Below are positions 19,781 through 28,767 of a stretch of DNA of 64,000 nucleotides, one piece after another. The notes beneath the pieces were generated by a model. That model had not been told where the DNA came from, did no database searches, and worked only from the letters and a program-made list of their open reading frames with translations. The position numbers and the translations under genes are program-made. The first letter of the stretch is position 1. Every line of letters begins with the position of its first letter. This DNA comes from an uncultured Aquimarina sp. (GTDB lineage Bacteria; Bacteroidota; Bacteroidia; Flavobacteriales; Flavobacteriaceae), in NCBI GenBank assembly GCA_947500505.1, contig CANMSL010000006.1:186001-250000 (forward strand). The letters are read 5' to 3'.

Positions 19781-20574
19781 TGAGTAATCATCTTACAGAT
19801 AGTGATCATTGTAAAAACTGTGGTTTCCAGATCAACAATTATTCTTATTGTCCAGACTGTGGAGCCAAAAAAATCACTAAACGCATCACTTTTAAAACTC
19901 TAACTCAAGATTTTAGTGATCGATTTCTAAACCTCGAAAATTCCTTAATAAAAACATTCCTACACTTATTTACTAAACCAAAAGATGTTATTGATGGATA
20001 TATAGGTGGTGTGAGAAAACGTTATATAAATGTTTTTAGCTATTTCGCTATTTCATTGACCATTGCCAGTTTATACACCTTTATATTAAGAAAATACAAA
20101 GATGACCTTTTTGCTAAATCTATGGTTTCTGAAGCACAAGTTGAAGCTACTAAAGTAACATCAGACTTCTCTTTTGAATATCAATCCGTTATCTCATTTT
20201 TGACAATTCCTTTACTAGCGTTGGTCTGCAGATTGGTTTTTTTGAACTACAAAAAATACAATCTAACAGAACATTTTGTTATATACCTTTATGCGTACTC
20301 TCATATCACCATGGTGGTTAGTATCATAACATTACCTTTTATTCTATCAGCTGAGAATATTTTTGTTATTATTGGTGTACAAATGGCAATTTATGTAGTA
20401 TATATAGCTTATGTTCTAAAAAACTTATACGAAATAAGCCTAAAGAAAATCTTGCTAAAGACAGTACTTTTTTTGTTTATAATGACCGTCTTATTTATAA
20501 TTTTCTCTATAATTGTCGGAATTATAATGGTAAAAATGGGTCTAATTCCTAAAGGAGAAACTTCTTCTATTTAA
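19780..20574 (+). CDS. DUF3667 membrane protein with zinc ribbon, copy 1
   Basis: The 264-residue product begins with a short zinc ribbon (CKNCGF, then CPDCGAKK, about residues 11-32). An amphipathic segment with KRITFKTLTQDFSDRFLNLENSLIKT leads into GGVRKRYINVFSYF and then four or five membrane helices. This is the DUF3667 layout. Its ATG overlaps the cdaA stop (TAATG), which points to coupled translation and possibly a functional tie to c-di-AMP; that tie is inference. A paralogue follows 43 nt later. No function is established for the family to my knowledge. Confidence 0.85.
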   Translation: MSNHLTDSDHCKNCGFQINNYSYCPDCGAKKITKRITFKTLTQDFSDRFLNLENSLIKTFLHLFTKPKDVIDGYIGGVRKRYINVFSYFAISLTIASLYTFILRKYKDDLFAKSMVSEAQVEATKVTSDFSFEYQSVISFLTIPLLALVCRLVFLNYKKYNLTEHFVIYLYAYSHITMVVSIITLPFILSAENIFVIIGVQMAIYVVYIAYVLKNLYEISLKKILLKTVLFLFIMTVLFIIFSIIVGIIMVKMGLIPKGETSSI

Positions 20575-20617
20575 TTTTCCAAGTAAGAATCAACAAGATA
20601 TTTAAAGCCAAAATATA

Positions 20618-21394
20618 ATGAATAAATTGATTGTTATCAGTAATTGTAAAAATTGTGGATGTAATGTGGAACAGGCAAATTTCTGTTCTCATTGTGGAGC
20701 AAAAAAAATAACAAAACGTATTACTTTTAAAAACCTTATTACCGAAATAAGTGAGGTATACCTCAATGTTGACAACACATTCATTAATACAATAAAAGAC
20801 TTAACCTCAAAACCTCATATAGTAATTGACGGCTATATTAATGGTGTAAGAAAAAAACACTTAAACGTTGCATCATATTTCTTGTTATCCATTACTCTTG
20901 CCGCTATACTCTCGTTTATAAAAGAACGAGGTTTCGATATACCCTCGGATTCGGAGAGATTTGAAGAATCATCAAAAATAGTTCAGTTTTTTATTGAGGT
21001 AACTGAAAAATTCCCAACATTGGGATATTTCATTTTAATCCCATTCTATGCAATGATTTCACGTTTTATATTTAGAAAGTATAAAAAATATAATTTCACT
21101 GAACATATTGTTATCAACTCCTACCTAACGTCTCATCTTACCATATTAACTTTTATCCCCTATATCATTACATTTATTTTAGGGGACTATATAGAGGAAA
21201 GTAGTTTTATATTCGTCTTTATTCAATTAATATATGCAACTTTTTTATTCAAAAACCTTTACCTGATCAGCTACAAAAAAGTAATAATTAAAGGATTTGT
21301 TGGATGGTTGTTGATTATACTAATAATGATAGGTATAGCGGTTATTATGGCTGTTTCATCAAAAATACTTGAGGGATATGGATTCATTAATTAA
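20618..21394 (+). CDS. DUF3667 membrane protein with zinc ribbon, copy 2
   Basis: The 258-residue paralogue of the preceding gene shares the zinc ribbon (CKNCGC, CSHCGAKKITKRITF), the NVDNTFINTIKDLTSKPHIVIDGYINGVRKKHLNVASYF segment and the membrane-helix pattern with FRKYKKYNFTEHIVI. It lies in tandem with copy 1 and likely on the same transcript as cdaA. Its end overlaps the end of the convergent ABC-exporter gene by 4 nt. Confidence 0.85.
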   Translation: MNKLIVISNCKNCGCNVEQANFCSHCGAKKITKRITFKNLITEISEVYLNVDNTFINTIKDLTSKPHIVIDGYINGVRKKHLNVASYFLLSITLAAILSFIKERGFDIPSDSERFEESSKIVQFFIEVTEKFPTLGYFILIPFYAMISRFIFRKYKKYNFTEHIVINSYLTSHLTILTFIPYIITFILGDYIEESSFIFVFIQLIYATFLFKNLYLISYKKVIIKGFVGWLLIILIMIGIAVIMAVSSKILEGYGFIN

Positions 21395-23157
21395 ACCTCT
21401 CTTACTTCGGTAAACTGAACATCATAGAGATTTTTATAATATCCATCATCTAGCGCAAGGAGTTCATTATGATTACCTTCTTCTACTATTTTACCACGAT
21501 CCATCACAATAATTTTATCAGCATTCTTAATGGTAGCCAATCGATGTGCAATCACAATAGAAGTTCTATCTTTCGTTATTTTATCTGTAGCATCCTGAAT
21601 CATTTGCTCACTATGAGAATCAATAGAAGAAGTGGCTTCATCTAATACTAAAATTTCGGGATTGGTAACATATGCTCTTAAAAAAGAAATCAATTGCCTC
21701 TGTCCGGAAGATAGCATAACACCTCTTTCTTTTACGTTATAATGATATCCGTTAGGGAGACTGGTTATAAAATCGTGAATTCCAATTTCTTTTGCAGCTT
21801 TTCGAACCTGATCCTCTGTAATATCAGGATTATTAAGCGTTATATTGTTAAGAATCGTATCGGCAAATAAAAACACATCCTGCAAAACTACTGCGATATG
21901 ACTTCTTAATGATTGCAGATCAATTGTATTTATAGGTTTTTTGTCGATGTAAATAACTCCGCTATCGATTTCATAAAACCTACTTAACAAATTAATAATT
22001 GTAGACTTACCGGCTCCAGTAGCGCCAACAATTGCGACAGTCTCTCCTGGTTTTACTGATAAAGAAATCCCTTTCAACACTTCTTCTCCTTGCAGGTAAC
22101 TAAACCTCACATTATCAAAATCAATTTCCCCCTTAATTTCAGATAATTCTAATTGACCTAAGTCTTTGATCTTTGATTCTGTGTCCAAAATTGCAAATAC
22201 TCTATTTGCAGCAACCATACCCATTTGCAACGTATTGAATTTATCAGCAATCTGGCGCAAAGGTCTAAATAACATTTGTGATAACTCGATAAAGGCTATC
22301 ACTACACCCAAAGTGATTACATCTCCTTGTGCAGCTCTAAGACCGCCATACCAAGCAATTAATCCAATTGTTATAGAACTTGACATTTCTGCAATTGGAA
22401 AAAATATGGAATTATACCAAACCGTTTTTACCCAGGCCTTTTTATGCTTATTATTAATTTCTTTAAAACTGGCATGCTCAATTTCTTCTCTGGTAAAAAG
22501 TTGCACGATTTTCATCCCGGTGATTCGCTCCTGAACGAAAGAGTTTAGGTTGGAAACCTGTGCTCTGACTTCTTCAAAAGCAGTTTTCATTTTTTTTTGA
22601 AAAACCCTTGTTGCAAAAACTATAAAGGGAAGTATTGCTAAAACAATTAAAGTAAGTTGCCAGCTATAATACACCATAAAACAAAGAATAACGAGCATTT
22701 TCAGAAGGTCACTTATGATCATAAAAAGCCCTTGACTAAAAATACTAGCTATAGTCTCAATATCACTCACAGCTCTTGTAACTAGACGACCCACAGCAGA
22801 CTGATCATAATATTGCTTTTTAAACCCTAGCATATGATCAAAAAGCTTCACCCTTAAATCCCTTATCACCTCTTGTCCTAACCAATTGGCAAAATATATA
22901 AATAAGAATTGAAAAACCACTTCCAAAAGTAAAACCCCTAACATCAAACTGATATAAAATATTATCAATTCTTCATACTTTGGAACAAAACTTTCATCAA
23001 TAGTTTTTTGTAATAAAAACGGTCTCAAAATCGCAAATACTGATAATAATATAGCAGACAAAGCCACAAAATAAAATGTAATTCGATACGGATTAGTATA
23101 ACTTACCAACCTTCTGAACAATTTAAAATCAAATGCTTTACCGCCTTTTTCAGCCAT
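21391..23157 (-). CDS. ABC exporter, fused membrane and ATPase domains (MsbA-like)
   Basis: The 588-residue half-transporter has a six-helix membrane domain (about 25-320) and an ATPase domain. Walker A is GATGAGKST, Q-loop LQDVFLF, signature LSSGQRQL, Walker B ILVLDEAT and the switch His in VIAHRL. The signature is SSGQ rather than SGGQ, a common variant. A homodimer in the inner membrane is expected, exporting lipid or other hydrophobic cargo, but the substrate is not readable. The start overlaps the end of truA by 8 nt, so both share a transcript. Gene symbol left empty because MsbA identity is not certain. Confidence 0.88.
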   Translation of the reverse strand: MAEKGGKAFDFKLFRRLVSYTNPYRITFYFVALSAILLSVFAILRPFLLQKTIDESFVPKYEELIIFYISLMLGVLLLEVVFQFLFIYFANWLGQEVIRDLRVKLFDHMLGFKKQYYDQSAVGRLVTRAVSDIETIASIFSQGLFMIISDLLKMLVILCFMVYYSWQLTLIVLAILPFIVFATRVFQKKMKTAFEEVRAQVSNLNSFVQERITGMKIVQLFTREEIEHASFKEINNKHKKAWVKTVWYNSIFFPIAEMSSSITIGLIAWYGGLRAAQGDVITLGVVIAFIELSQMLFRPLRQIADKFNTLQMGMVAANRVFAILDTESKIKDLGQLELSEIKGEIDFDNVRFSYLQGEEVLKGISLSVKPGETVAIVGATGAGKSTIINLLSRFYEIDSGVIYIDKKPINTIDLQSLRSHIAVVLQDVFLFADTILNNITLNNPDITEDQVRKAAKEIGIHDFITSLPNGYHYNVKERGVMLSSGQRQLISFLRAYVTNPEILVLDEATSSIDSHSEQMIQDATDKITKDRTSIVIAHRLATIKNADKIIVMDRGKIVEEGNHNELLALDDGYYKNLYDVQFTEVREV

Positions 23158-23905
23158 TCTGTTTTATATATATTGTTTCTGGATACATTACTTTTGTTAA
23201 ATATAGACCGTGAGCCGGAACGGAATATCCCGCTTTACTTCGGTTTTCACTTTTTATTATGTTCTTTAAATCATCTGGATTGAGTTTTTGTTCTCCGATT
23301 TCTATTAAAGTCCCTACGATAGCTCTTACCATATTCCTTAGAAAACGATTTGCCGAAATTTGAAAAATCAAAATATCATCATTCCTTTTCCAAACAGCTT
23401 CGGTAATGTTACAATTATACGTTTTTACATCGGTTTTAGACTTACTAAAACATTTAAAATTTGTATAGTTTAACAGTAAATTAGCAGCCTGATTCATCAA
23501 ATCTAAATCTAATTCTTTTTTCAAATAATATGCACTATGTATCTTAAACGGATCTTTAGATATAGAAATGATATACTCATAAGATCTACTAACTGCATCA
23601 AACCTGGCATGAGCATCTTCTTTTACTAAACTTACATTTTGGATAGCAATTTCTGGTGGTAGGATAGAATTAAGTTTATATTTCAGTAGAATTGTATCTA
23701 ACTCAACTTTACTATCAAAATGAGCCATTATTTGTTTTGCATGAACTCCAGTGTCGGTCCTTCCTGCTCCAACTACATCTGTCTTTGTCCTTACTATTAG
23801 CGATAAAGAGTTCTCTAACACTTCCTGAACAGAAATAGCATTAGGCTGTCGTTGCCATCCATGATAAGGTGTACCGTTATATGAAAGTTCCAAAAAATAT
23901 CTCAA
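23150..23905 (-). CDS. truA: tRNA pseudouridine(38-40) synthase
   Basis: TruA makes pseudouridine in the anticodon stem-loop of many tRNAs. The 251-residue product has the catalytic Asp51 in GAGRTDTGVHA, the early YNGTPYHGWQRQP motif and the C-terminal RFLRNMVRAIVGTLIEIG. The start is a TTG at 23905: an in-frame TAG lies only four codons upstream and no ATG intervenes. A consensus -7 box (TATCTTTG) lies 34-41 nt upstream. It is followed by the overlapping ABC-exporter gene. Confidence 0.95.
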   Translation of the reverse strand: MRYFLELSYNGTPYHGWQRQPNAISVQEVLENSLSLIVRTKTDVVGAGRTDTGVHAKQIMAHFDSKVELDTILLKYKLNSILPPEIAIQNVSLVKEDAHARFDAVSRSYEYIISISKDPFKIHSAYYLKKELDLDLMNQAANLLLNYTNFKCFSKSKTDVKTYNCNITEAVWKRNDDILIFQISANRFLRNMVRAIVGTLIEIGEQKLNPDDLKNIIKSENRSKAGYSVPAHGLYLTKVMYPETIYIKQNG

Positions 23906-23938
23906 AGCTTTATGCTATTTTTGTTTAAAATATGATTG

Positions 23939-23946
23939 CAAAGATA
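23939..23946 (-). promoter_or_regulatory. -7 promoter box of truA
   Basis: Minus strand TATCTTTG is an exact TAnnTTTG match, followed by CA. An upstream TTTG is 23 nt away, within the broad spacing accepted for Flavobacteria. Leader about 25-30 nt. Confidence 0.6.
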
Positions 23947-24023
23947 CTTTATATAACAGAGAAGAATTACAAAGTATCGCTTCAGTTTATTTATCATATT
24001 ATAAATCATTCTTATTAAACAAG

Positions 24024-24518
24024 TTGAAAAAAATATTATTACTTAGTGATACGCATAGTTATATCGATGATCGTATTTTACATTATGTAAAAGAAGCAGA
24101 TGAAGTATGGCACGCAGGAGATATTGGAAATCTTAAAGTTACTGACGCCATTGAATCTCTAAAACCACTTCGAGCAGTATATGGTAATATAGATGACGAT
24201 AAAGCGCGAGCCACATTTCCTTTAAATCAGAGATTTTCTTGTGAAGGCGTCACTGTTTGGATTACTCATATAGGCGGATATCCACCCAAATATAATATCA
24301 ACACCAGAGACGAAATTAAAACTAATCCACCTAAGTTATTTATTTGTGGACATTCGCATATTCTTAAAGTAATTCCTGATAAAAAAAATAAAGTACTACA
24401 TATGAATCCTGGTGCCGCCGGAAAACATGGGTTTCATAAAGTTAGAACTATGCTACGATTTACATTAGACCACGGAACCATAGAAAACCTGGAAGTTATA
24501 GAGCTCGGAAAGAAATAA
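24024..24518 (+). CDS. Metallophosphoesterase, YfcE type
   Basis: The 164-residue protein has the full calcineurin-like metal-site set in order: LLSDTHSYID, HAGDIG, VYGNIDDD, THIGGYPPKYN and ICGHSHI, with NPGAAGKHG near the end. YfcE-type enzymes are small two-metal phosphodiesterases; the natural substrate is unknown. The start is a TTG at 24024 (MKKILLLSDTH), the only sensible initiator before the first motif. It is followed by two diverged repeat copies and a bidirectional terminator. Confidence 0.88.
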   Translation: MKKILLLSDTHSYIDDRILHYVKEADEVWHAGDIGNLKVTDAIESLKPLRAVYGNIDDDKARATFPLNQRFSCEGVTVWITHIGGYPPKYNINTRDEIKTNPPKLFICGHSHILKVIPDKKNKVLHMNPGAAGKHGFHKVRTMLRFTLDHGTIENLEVIELGKK

Positions 24519-24528
24519 GTAAAGATTC

Positions 24529-24684
24529 TGCTTTTCGGTCTGGTTAATTCAATCTACAGATTTCAATATAGTTACGCTTTTTAAAATCCTGGAATGCGAT
24601 TACAAAATAAGGTCCCGTTTTATAATGGGATTAACTCAATCAGCAGGTTTAAAATACAGCTATACTTTTTGAAATCTGTGTTTC
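24529..24684. repeat. Two diverged tandem copies of the structured intergenic repeat
   Basis: Copy A (about 24529-24592) and copy B (about 24611-24684) share GGTTAATTCAATC/GGATTAACTCAATC, CAGATTT/CAGGTTT, GTTACGCTTTTT/GCTATACTTTTT and AAATC.TG in the same order. Copy B keeps hairpin 1 as TCCCGTT-TTAT-AATGGGA with one G-T pair, and its ATTAACTCAATCAGCAG matches the ATTAGTTCAACTAACCG of the 18.7-kb units. Copy A has lost hairpin 1. Confidence 0.55.
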
Positions 24685-24692
24685 ATTAAAAT

Positions 24693-24722
24693 AAGACCCG
24701 AAGTTGGCATACTTCGGGTCTT
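24693..24722. terminator. Bidirectional intrinsic terminator
   Basis: AAGACCCGAAGT (24693-24704), loop TGGCAT, ACTTCGGGTCTT (24711-24722): a 12-bp perfect stem between the convergent metallophosphoesterase and DUF4293 genes, with A/T on both flanks. Confidence 0.8.
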
Positions 24723-24751
24723 AACGCACTAATACTACTAAGATTTTAGGT

Positions 24752-25162
24752 TTATCGCAATCGATCTACAGATTTTACGAGATTCTCATCCTTTTTGATA
24801 GCCTTGTTGGCCATAACTAATAAAACGATAGAAATAATAGGAATCAACATCCCAATACCTTTCTCCGAAACAACTGTTTCTCCAGATAATGTTAGTGACC
24901 AATAAACAAATACTCCTAGTAAAATAAAGTTTAATAAGATATTGATACGCCCCAATACAAATTGAAGCTGTCTATTTTTAAATAAAAAAATACTTACCAA
25001 AGCCAACATAGCTGATCCGGCAAACATTCCTAAGACCAAAAAATCATCCTGAGCTAACAAAGCCTCCCCATCCTGATCTAATCCATAAGGCAGTATTGTA
25101 GCTATTCCTGCTGATAGCACTACCACTAAAAATAGATATACAGTTTGAATTCTTTGAATCAT
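24752..25162 (-). CDS. DUF4293 four-helix membrane protein
   Basis: The 136-residue product begins MIQRIQTVYLFLVVVLSA, the typical DUF4293 opening. Four membrane helices (about 5-25, 42-62, 68-90, 103-122) follow, with a short basic tail KKDENLVKSVDRLR. The family is common in Bacteroidota, often near rho or topoisomerase genes, with no known function. It is divergent from rho across 202 bp and has a consensus -7 box 25-32 nt upstream. Confidence 0.85.
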   Translation of the reverse strand: MIQRIQTVYLFLVVVLSAGIATILPYGLDQDGEALLAQDDFLVLGMFAGSAMLALVSIFLFKNRQLQFVLGRINILLNFILLGVFVYWSLTLSGETVVSEKGIGMLIPIISIVLLVMANKAIKKDENLVKSVDRLR

Positions 25163-25186
25163 TAGCCCTTATTCTTTTTGGAAAAG

Positions 25187-25194
25187 CAAAAATA
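25187..25194 (-). promoter_or_regulatory. -7 promoter box of the DUF4293 gene
   Basis: Minus strand TATTTTTG matches TAnnTTTG exactly, 25 nt before the ATG, implying a leader under 20 nt. No clear -33 TTG. Confidence 0.45.
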
Positions 25195-25240
25195 AGAGTT
25201 TCTTTTTATAATTATGTGTAAAAAATCAAAAATAAAGTCG

Positions 25241-25248
25241 TATACTTG
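25241..25248 (+). promoter_or_regulatory. Probable -7 box of rho
   Basis: TATACTTG followed by CA is a one-mismatch fit to TAnnTTTG. It would give a leader of about 110 nt before the rho ATG, long enough for autoregulation by Rho, which is known in other bacteria. That role here is inference. Confidence 0.4.
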
Positions 25249-25364
25249 CATCACAAAATGTGTAACCCATTCTATTTAGGTTACTTACCTTCAAAATAAA
25301 ATTTTCCTAGAATTCTTCTTTAGAAAATTTGATACCAGAACCTTAAATTATATAACAAATTTAA

Positions 25365-27038
25365 ATGTTAGAGATTTCTGAATTAAAAGCGAAAAAGCTT
25401 CCTGAGCTACAGGAAATTGCGAAAAATTTAAACGTACCTAAATTTCGCACCATGAAAAAACTGGACTTGGTTTATCAAATACTTGATTACCAAGCAGCGA
25501 ACCCTAATAAAGTAAAAGAAGTGATAACTGATGATTCTTCTGTCAAAACGGAAAAAATACAATCAAAACAAGAATCACGACAAAAAAGACCTCGTACTAA
25601 AAAAACCCCTCAGACACAAAATGCTTCTCCTAAAAATGAAGCAACAACCCCAAAGGAAAAAAATCATTCTCCTAAAACCGAATCTAAATCAGAACATAAA
25701 CCAGAATCTAAGGAAATAAATTCGGGAACAAAAGAGACTGTCGAAAGCAAAAAGCCTCAAAAAAAACAAGAGGATAAAAAAGAAGACAGAAAAGATAATC
25801 GTAATAGAAATAACGATAAATCTCAAAACAAAAACCGAAACAATAATAAAAAGGAAAATAACGGAAACAGAGATAACGGAAACAGAGACAATAGAAATCG
25901 CTACAAAGAGCCTGATTATGAGTTTGATGCAATTATCCAAAGTGAAGGAGTATTAGACATCATGCAGGATGGATATGGTTTTTTAAGATCCAGTGACTAC
26001 AACTATCTTTCTTCTCCTGATGACATTTATGTTTCGCAATCGCAAATAAGACTTTTTGGACTAAAAACAGGTGACACTGTTCTTGGACAGGTAAGACCTC
26101 CAAAAGAAGGAGAGAAATATTTTCCACTAATTAAGGTAAACAAAATTAACGGTCTTGATCCACAAGTGGTTAGAGACAGGGTTTCATTTGAACATCTTAC
26201 ACCACTATTCCCTCAGGAAAAATTTAAATTAGCAGAAAGACAAAGTACAATATCCACCAGAATTATGGACTTGTTTTCTCCTATTGGTAAAGGACAACGT
26301 GGAATGATTGTCTCACAACCAAAAACAGGTAAAACGATGTTACTTAAGGATGTAGCGAATGCAATTGCTGCAAACCATCCAGAAGTATACCAAATGATAT
26401 TACTTATCGATGAACGCCCTGAAGAGGTAACAGATATGCAACGTAATGTTCGGGGAGAAGTAATTGCATCTACATTTGACAAAGAAGCTCACGAACACGT
26501 AAAGATTGCCAATATTGTTCTGGAAAAAGCAAAAAGACTGGTTGAATGTGGCCACGATGTAGTAATTTTATTAGATTCCATTACCCGTTTAGCTAGAGCA
26601 TATAACACAGTACAGCCAGCCTCCGGTAAAATTCTTAGTGGTGGTGTCGATGCTAATGCATTACACAAACCGAAACGTTTCTTTGGTGCAGCCCGAAACA
26701 TAGAGAATGGAGGGTCATTGACAATTATAGCCACAGCTTTAACAGAAACAGGATCCAAAATGGATGAAGTTATCTTCGAAGAATTCAAAGGTACAGGTAA
26801 TATGGAATTGCAGTTAGATCGCAAGATTTCTAATCGCAGAATTTTCCCGGCTATCGACCTTACTTCTTCAAGCACACGTAGGGATGATATTTTATTAGAT
26901 GAAAATACTATTCAAAGAATGTGGGTAATGCGCAAGTATCTTGCCGATATGAATCCTGTAGAAGCCATGGAGTTTATTAATGAGCGTTTTAAACAAACAC
27001 GGAATAATGATGAATTTCTTATCTCCATGAATGGATAA
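25365..27038 (+). CDS. rho: Transcription termination factor Rho with a long basic insertion
   Basis: Rho is the hexameric RNA helicase that ends transcription. The 557-residue product is longer than the roughly 420-residue E. coli protein. Residues 1-47 are the Rho N-terminal helical domain ([13 protein letters not shown]). Residues about 50-185 are a low-complexity tract rich in Lys, Asn, Glu, Gln and Arg. Residues about 190-270 are the cold-shock-like RNA-binding domain ([15 protein letters not shown]). The RecA-like motor has Walker [10 protein letters not shown], Walker [18 protein letters not shown], the Q-loop ([21 protein letters not shown]) and the R-loop region. Such insertions are common in Bacteroidota Rho. 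Confidence 0.96.
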   Translation: MLEISELKAKKLPELQEIAKNLNVPKFRTMKKLDLVYQILDYQAANPNKVKEVITDDSSVKTEKIQSKQESRQKRPRTKKTPQTQNASPKNEATTPKEKNHSPKTESKSEHKPESKEINSGTKETVESKKPQKKQEDKKEDRKDNRNRNNDKSQNKNRNNNKKENNGNRDNGNRDNRNRYKEPDYEFDAIIQSEGVLDIMQDGYGFLRSSDYNYLSSPDDIYVSQSQIRLFGLKTGDTVLGQVRPPKEGEKYFPLIKVNKINGLDPQVVRDRVSFEHLTPLFPQEKFKLAERQSTISTRIMDLFSPIGKGQRGMIVSQPKTGKTMLLKDVANAIAANHPEVYQMILLIDERPEEVTDMQRNVRGEVIASTFDKEAHEHVKIANIVLEKAKRLVECGHDVVILLDSITRLARAYNTVQPASGKILSGGVDANALHKPKRFFGAARNIENGGSLTIIATALTETGSKMDEVIFEEFKGTGNMELQLDRKISNRRIFPAIDLTSSSTRRDDILLDENTIQRMWVMRKYLADMNPVEAMEFINERFKQTRNNDEFLISMNG

Positions 27039-27058
27039 ATCGACATTATATATAAGGT

Positions 27059-27092
27059 AACGGCTATCAACACATGATAGCCGTTTTTATTT
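27059..27092 (+). terminator. Intrinsic terminator of rho
   Basis: AACGGCTATC (27059-27068), loop AACACAT, GATAGCCGTT (27076-27085), then TTTATTT. A perfect 10-bp stem 20 nt after the stop codon. Confidence 0.85.
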
Positions 27093-27203
27093 AAAATTTC
27101 ATTAGGATAAAACATGTACATATCTGAGTAATTTTATCATTAAAAAGGAAGTACCGAAAGGTTTCGAGTCGAACTGGGACTAATGTCCTGTAAAAATCAT
27201 TTT

Positions 27204-27875
27204 ATGAAAACGATACTATATATTCTGTATACGACTTCTATTTTGTTGACGAACTGTCATGGCAATAGTCAAACACCTGATAACAAAACAAGTACACAAG
27301 CAAAAGAAAATATAAAACCTGTTCAAACAGAACCTGTGAATGGATTAGAGAGAGCATACTTTGCCAGCGGTTGTTTCTGGTGTGTAGAAGCCATTTATGA
27401 AAGTGTAAAAGGAGTAAAAGAAGTAATATCAGGGTATTCTGGCGGACATACCGATAACCCTACTTATGAATCTAGTAACACCGGCAGTACGGGTCATGCA
27501 GAAGCAGTAGAAGTTTTATATGACCCAAATGTTATTTCCTTCTCTTCCCTTGTAGACATATATTTTGGATCTCAAAACCCTACTCAGGTTAACGGACAAG
27601 GTCCGGATAGAGGTTCTCAATATCGATCAATTATATTTTTCCAAAACGACAATGAAAAAAATATAATTAAAAAAAAGAAAGGATTGTTGAGCAATATGCT
27701 AAATAGGAAAGTTGCTGCCGAAGTAACTCCCTTTCAAAAATTTTGGAAAGCAGAAGCATATCATCAAGATTACGAAAAAAGAAATCCTTACAATAGATAT
27801 ATTCAGAATGTTTCTATTCCGAGACTAAAACGTTTTCAAAAAAAATTCCCGGAATTATTAAAAAATAATCATTGA
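27204..27875 (+). CDS. msrA: Peptide methionine-S-sulfoxide reductase MsrA, lipoprotein form
   Basis: MsrA repairs the S-epimer of oxidised methionine. The catalytic core starts near residue 49 with YFASGCFWCVEAIYESVKGV, where the first Cys of GCFWC is the nucleophile. It continues through GYSGGHTDNPTYE, HAEAVEVLYDP, PTQVNGQGPDRGSQYRS and AEAYHQDYEKRNP. The ATG at 27204 gives MKTILYILYTTSILLTNC, a lipoprotein signal with the lipidation Cys at residue 18. An earlier ATG at 27183 would add a short hydrophilic piece before the signal and is less likely. The anchored location suggests repair of envelope proteins. No MsrB is fused or adjacent. Confidence 0.92.
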   Translation: MKTILYILYTTSILLTNCHGNSQTPDNKTSTQAKENIKPVQTEPVNGLERAYFASGCFWCVEAIYESVKGVKEVISGYSGGHTDNPTYESSNTGSTGHAEAVEVLYDPNVISFSSLVDIYFGSQNPTQVNGQGPDRGSQYRSIIFFQNDNEKNIIKKKKGLLSNMLNRKVAAEVTPFQKFWKAEAYHQDYEKRNPYNRYIQNVSIPRLKRFQKKFPELLKNNH

Positions 27876-28410
27876 TCGATTTCTTATCACTTATACACAA
27901 ATTCTCAATAAAAGCAATCAAATTCTCATTAATCCCTTACACGATAAAAATGGTCAGCAATTTCTGACAATGCACTAATTTGTTCGTAAGAAGGAAAAAA
28001 AATCATCCTTCTCATAAAAATAAAAAGAACCTGTTTTGTTAAAATTTAAGATTTATTTAACAATAAAATGAGAAGCTATAGTATTTTAGAACTAAAAAAA
28101 CATATCTAAATAAACATCTTATTTTCAAAACTATATAAAGAAGACAGTAAAAAACACCTTATGATGAATTTCTAAAATCACTATGCAAGCATAATTAAAA
28201 ATGTTAAAGTATTGTGAAACTTAAAAATTACGTTTGAAGGACTGTATTATGAAAAACAAAAAAAAACCTAAAATATTTATCAAAAACCTCAAGCCGACTC
28301 AAGCCCCTATAAATACTGCATAAATCAGTCGTAATACACAAAAAAATCGTTGAAAAACACAAAAAGCTAAAAAAAAATATAGATTTTTAGACAAATAAAG
28401 TCGAAACTTG
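27876..28410. other. Long AT-rich intergenic region
   Basis: About 535 nt with no open frame that resembles a protein and no RNA gene recognised. Codon-like structure is absent and homopolymer A-runs dominate. It is followed by the promoter elements and leader of the SH3 protein gene. Confidence 0.5.
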
Positions 28411-28441
28411 TTGCGTTTTTAATAATAATAACTTACTTTTG
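28411..28441 (+). promoter_or_regulatory. Sigma-A type promoter upstream of the SH3 protein gene
   Basis: TTG (28411-28413), a 20-nt spacer, and TACTTTTG (28434-28441) give an exact match to the Bacteroidota consensus TTG-N17-23-TAnnTTTG. The implied transcript has a leader of about 320 nt. Confidence 0.55.
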
Positions 28442-28621
28442 TTTATAGTTTAATAGTTTTCAACTCAGTTAATTAATTAATAAGTTTAAACTTATACTCA
28501 AGTAAACAAAACTTAAATAACTGATAAACAATTAATTAAACTAAATTTTGTTCTTTAAAAAACAAAAAGCTTTAACATTTTTATTTGATTTGTTAATTCT
28601 TTGGAAACGACATAAAATAGT

Positions 28622-28638
28622 TTGGCATGTTTTTTGAA
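28622..28638 (+). promoter_or_regulatory. Sigma-54-like promoter upstream of the SH3 protein gene
   Basis: TTGGCATGTTTTTTGAA places GG and the later G 11 nt apart, as in the -24/-12 consensus TGGCAYR-N4-TTGCW, but the -12 C is replaced by A. It would give a leader of about 120 nt. Whether this organism encodes RpoN cannot be told from the window. Confidence 0.35.
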
Positions 28639-28767
28639 TACGCAGTTTTTGAATAATAACTTTAAAAAAATTAAAGAGTACAAAAAAGCTTAAAGATTAA
28701 TATCTTAATTTAAAGAACCCTAATCTGCTTTATTTTTTGAATTTAATTATGTAAACACAAAAAGATT

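Noticed and set aside
27145..27182. Short hairpin-like sequence CGAAAGGTTTCG and a T-loop-like GAGTCGAA before msrA
   Set aside because: Too short for a tRNA and no matching arms; it probably has no separate role beyond the msrA leader.
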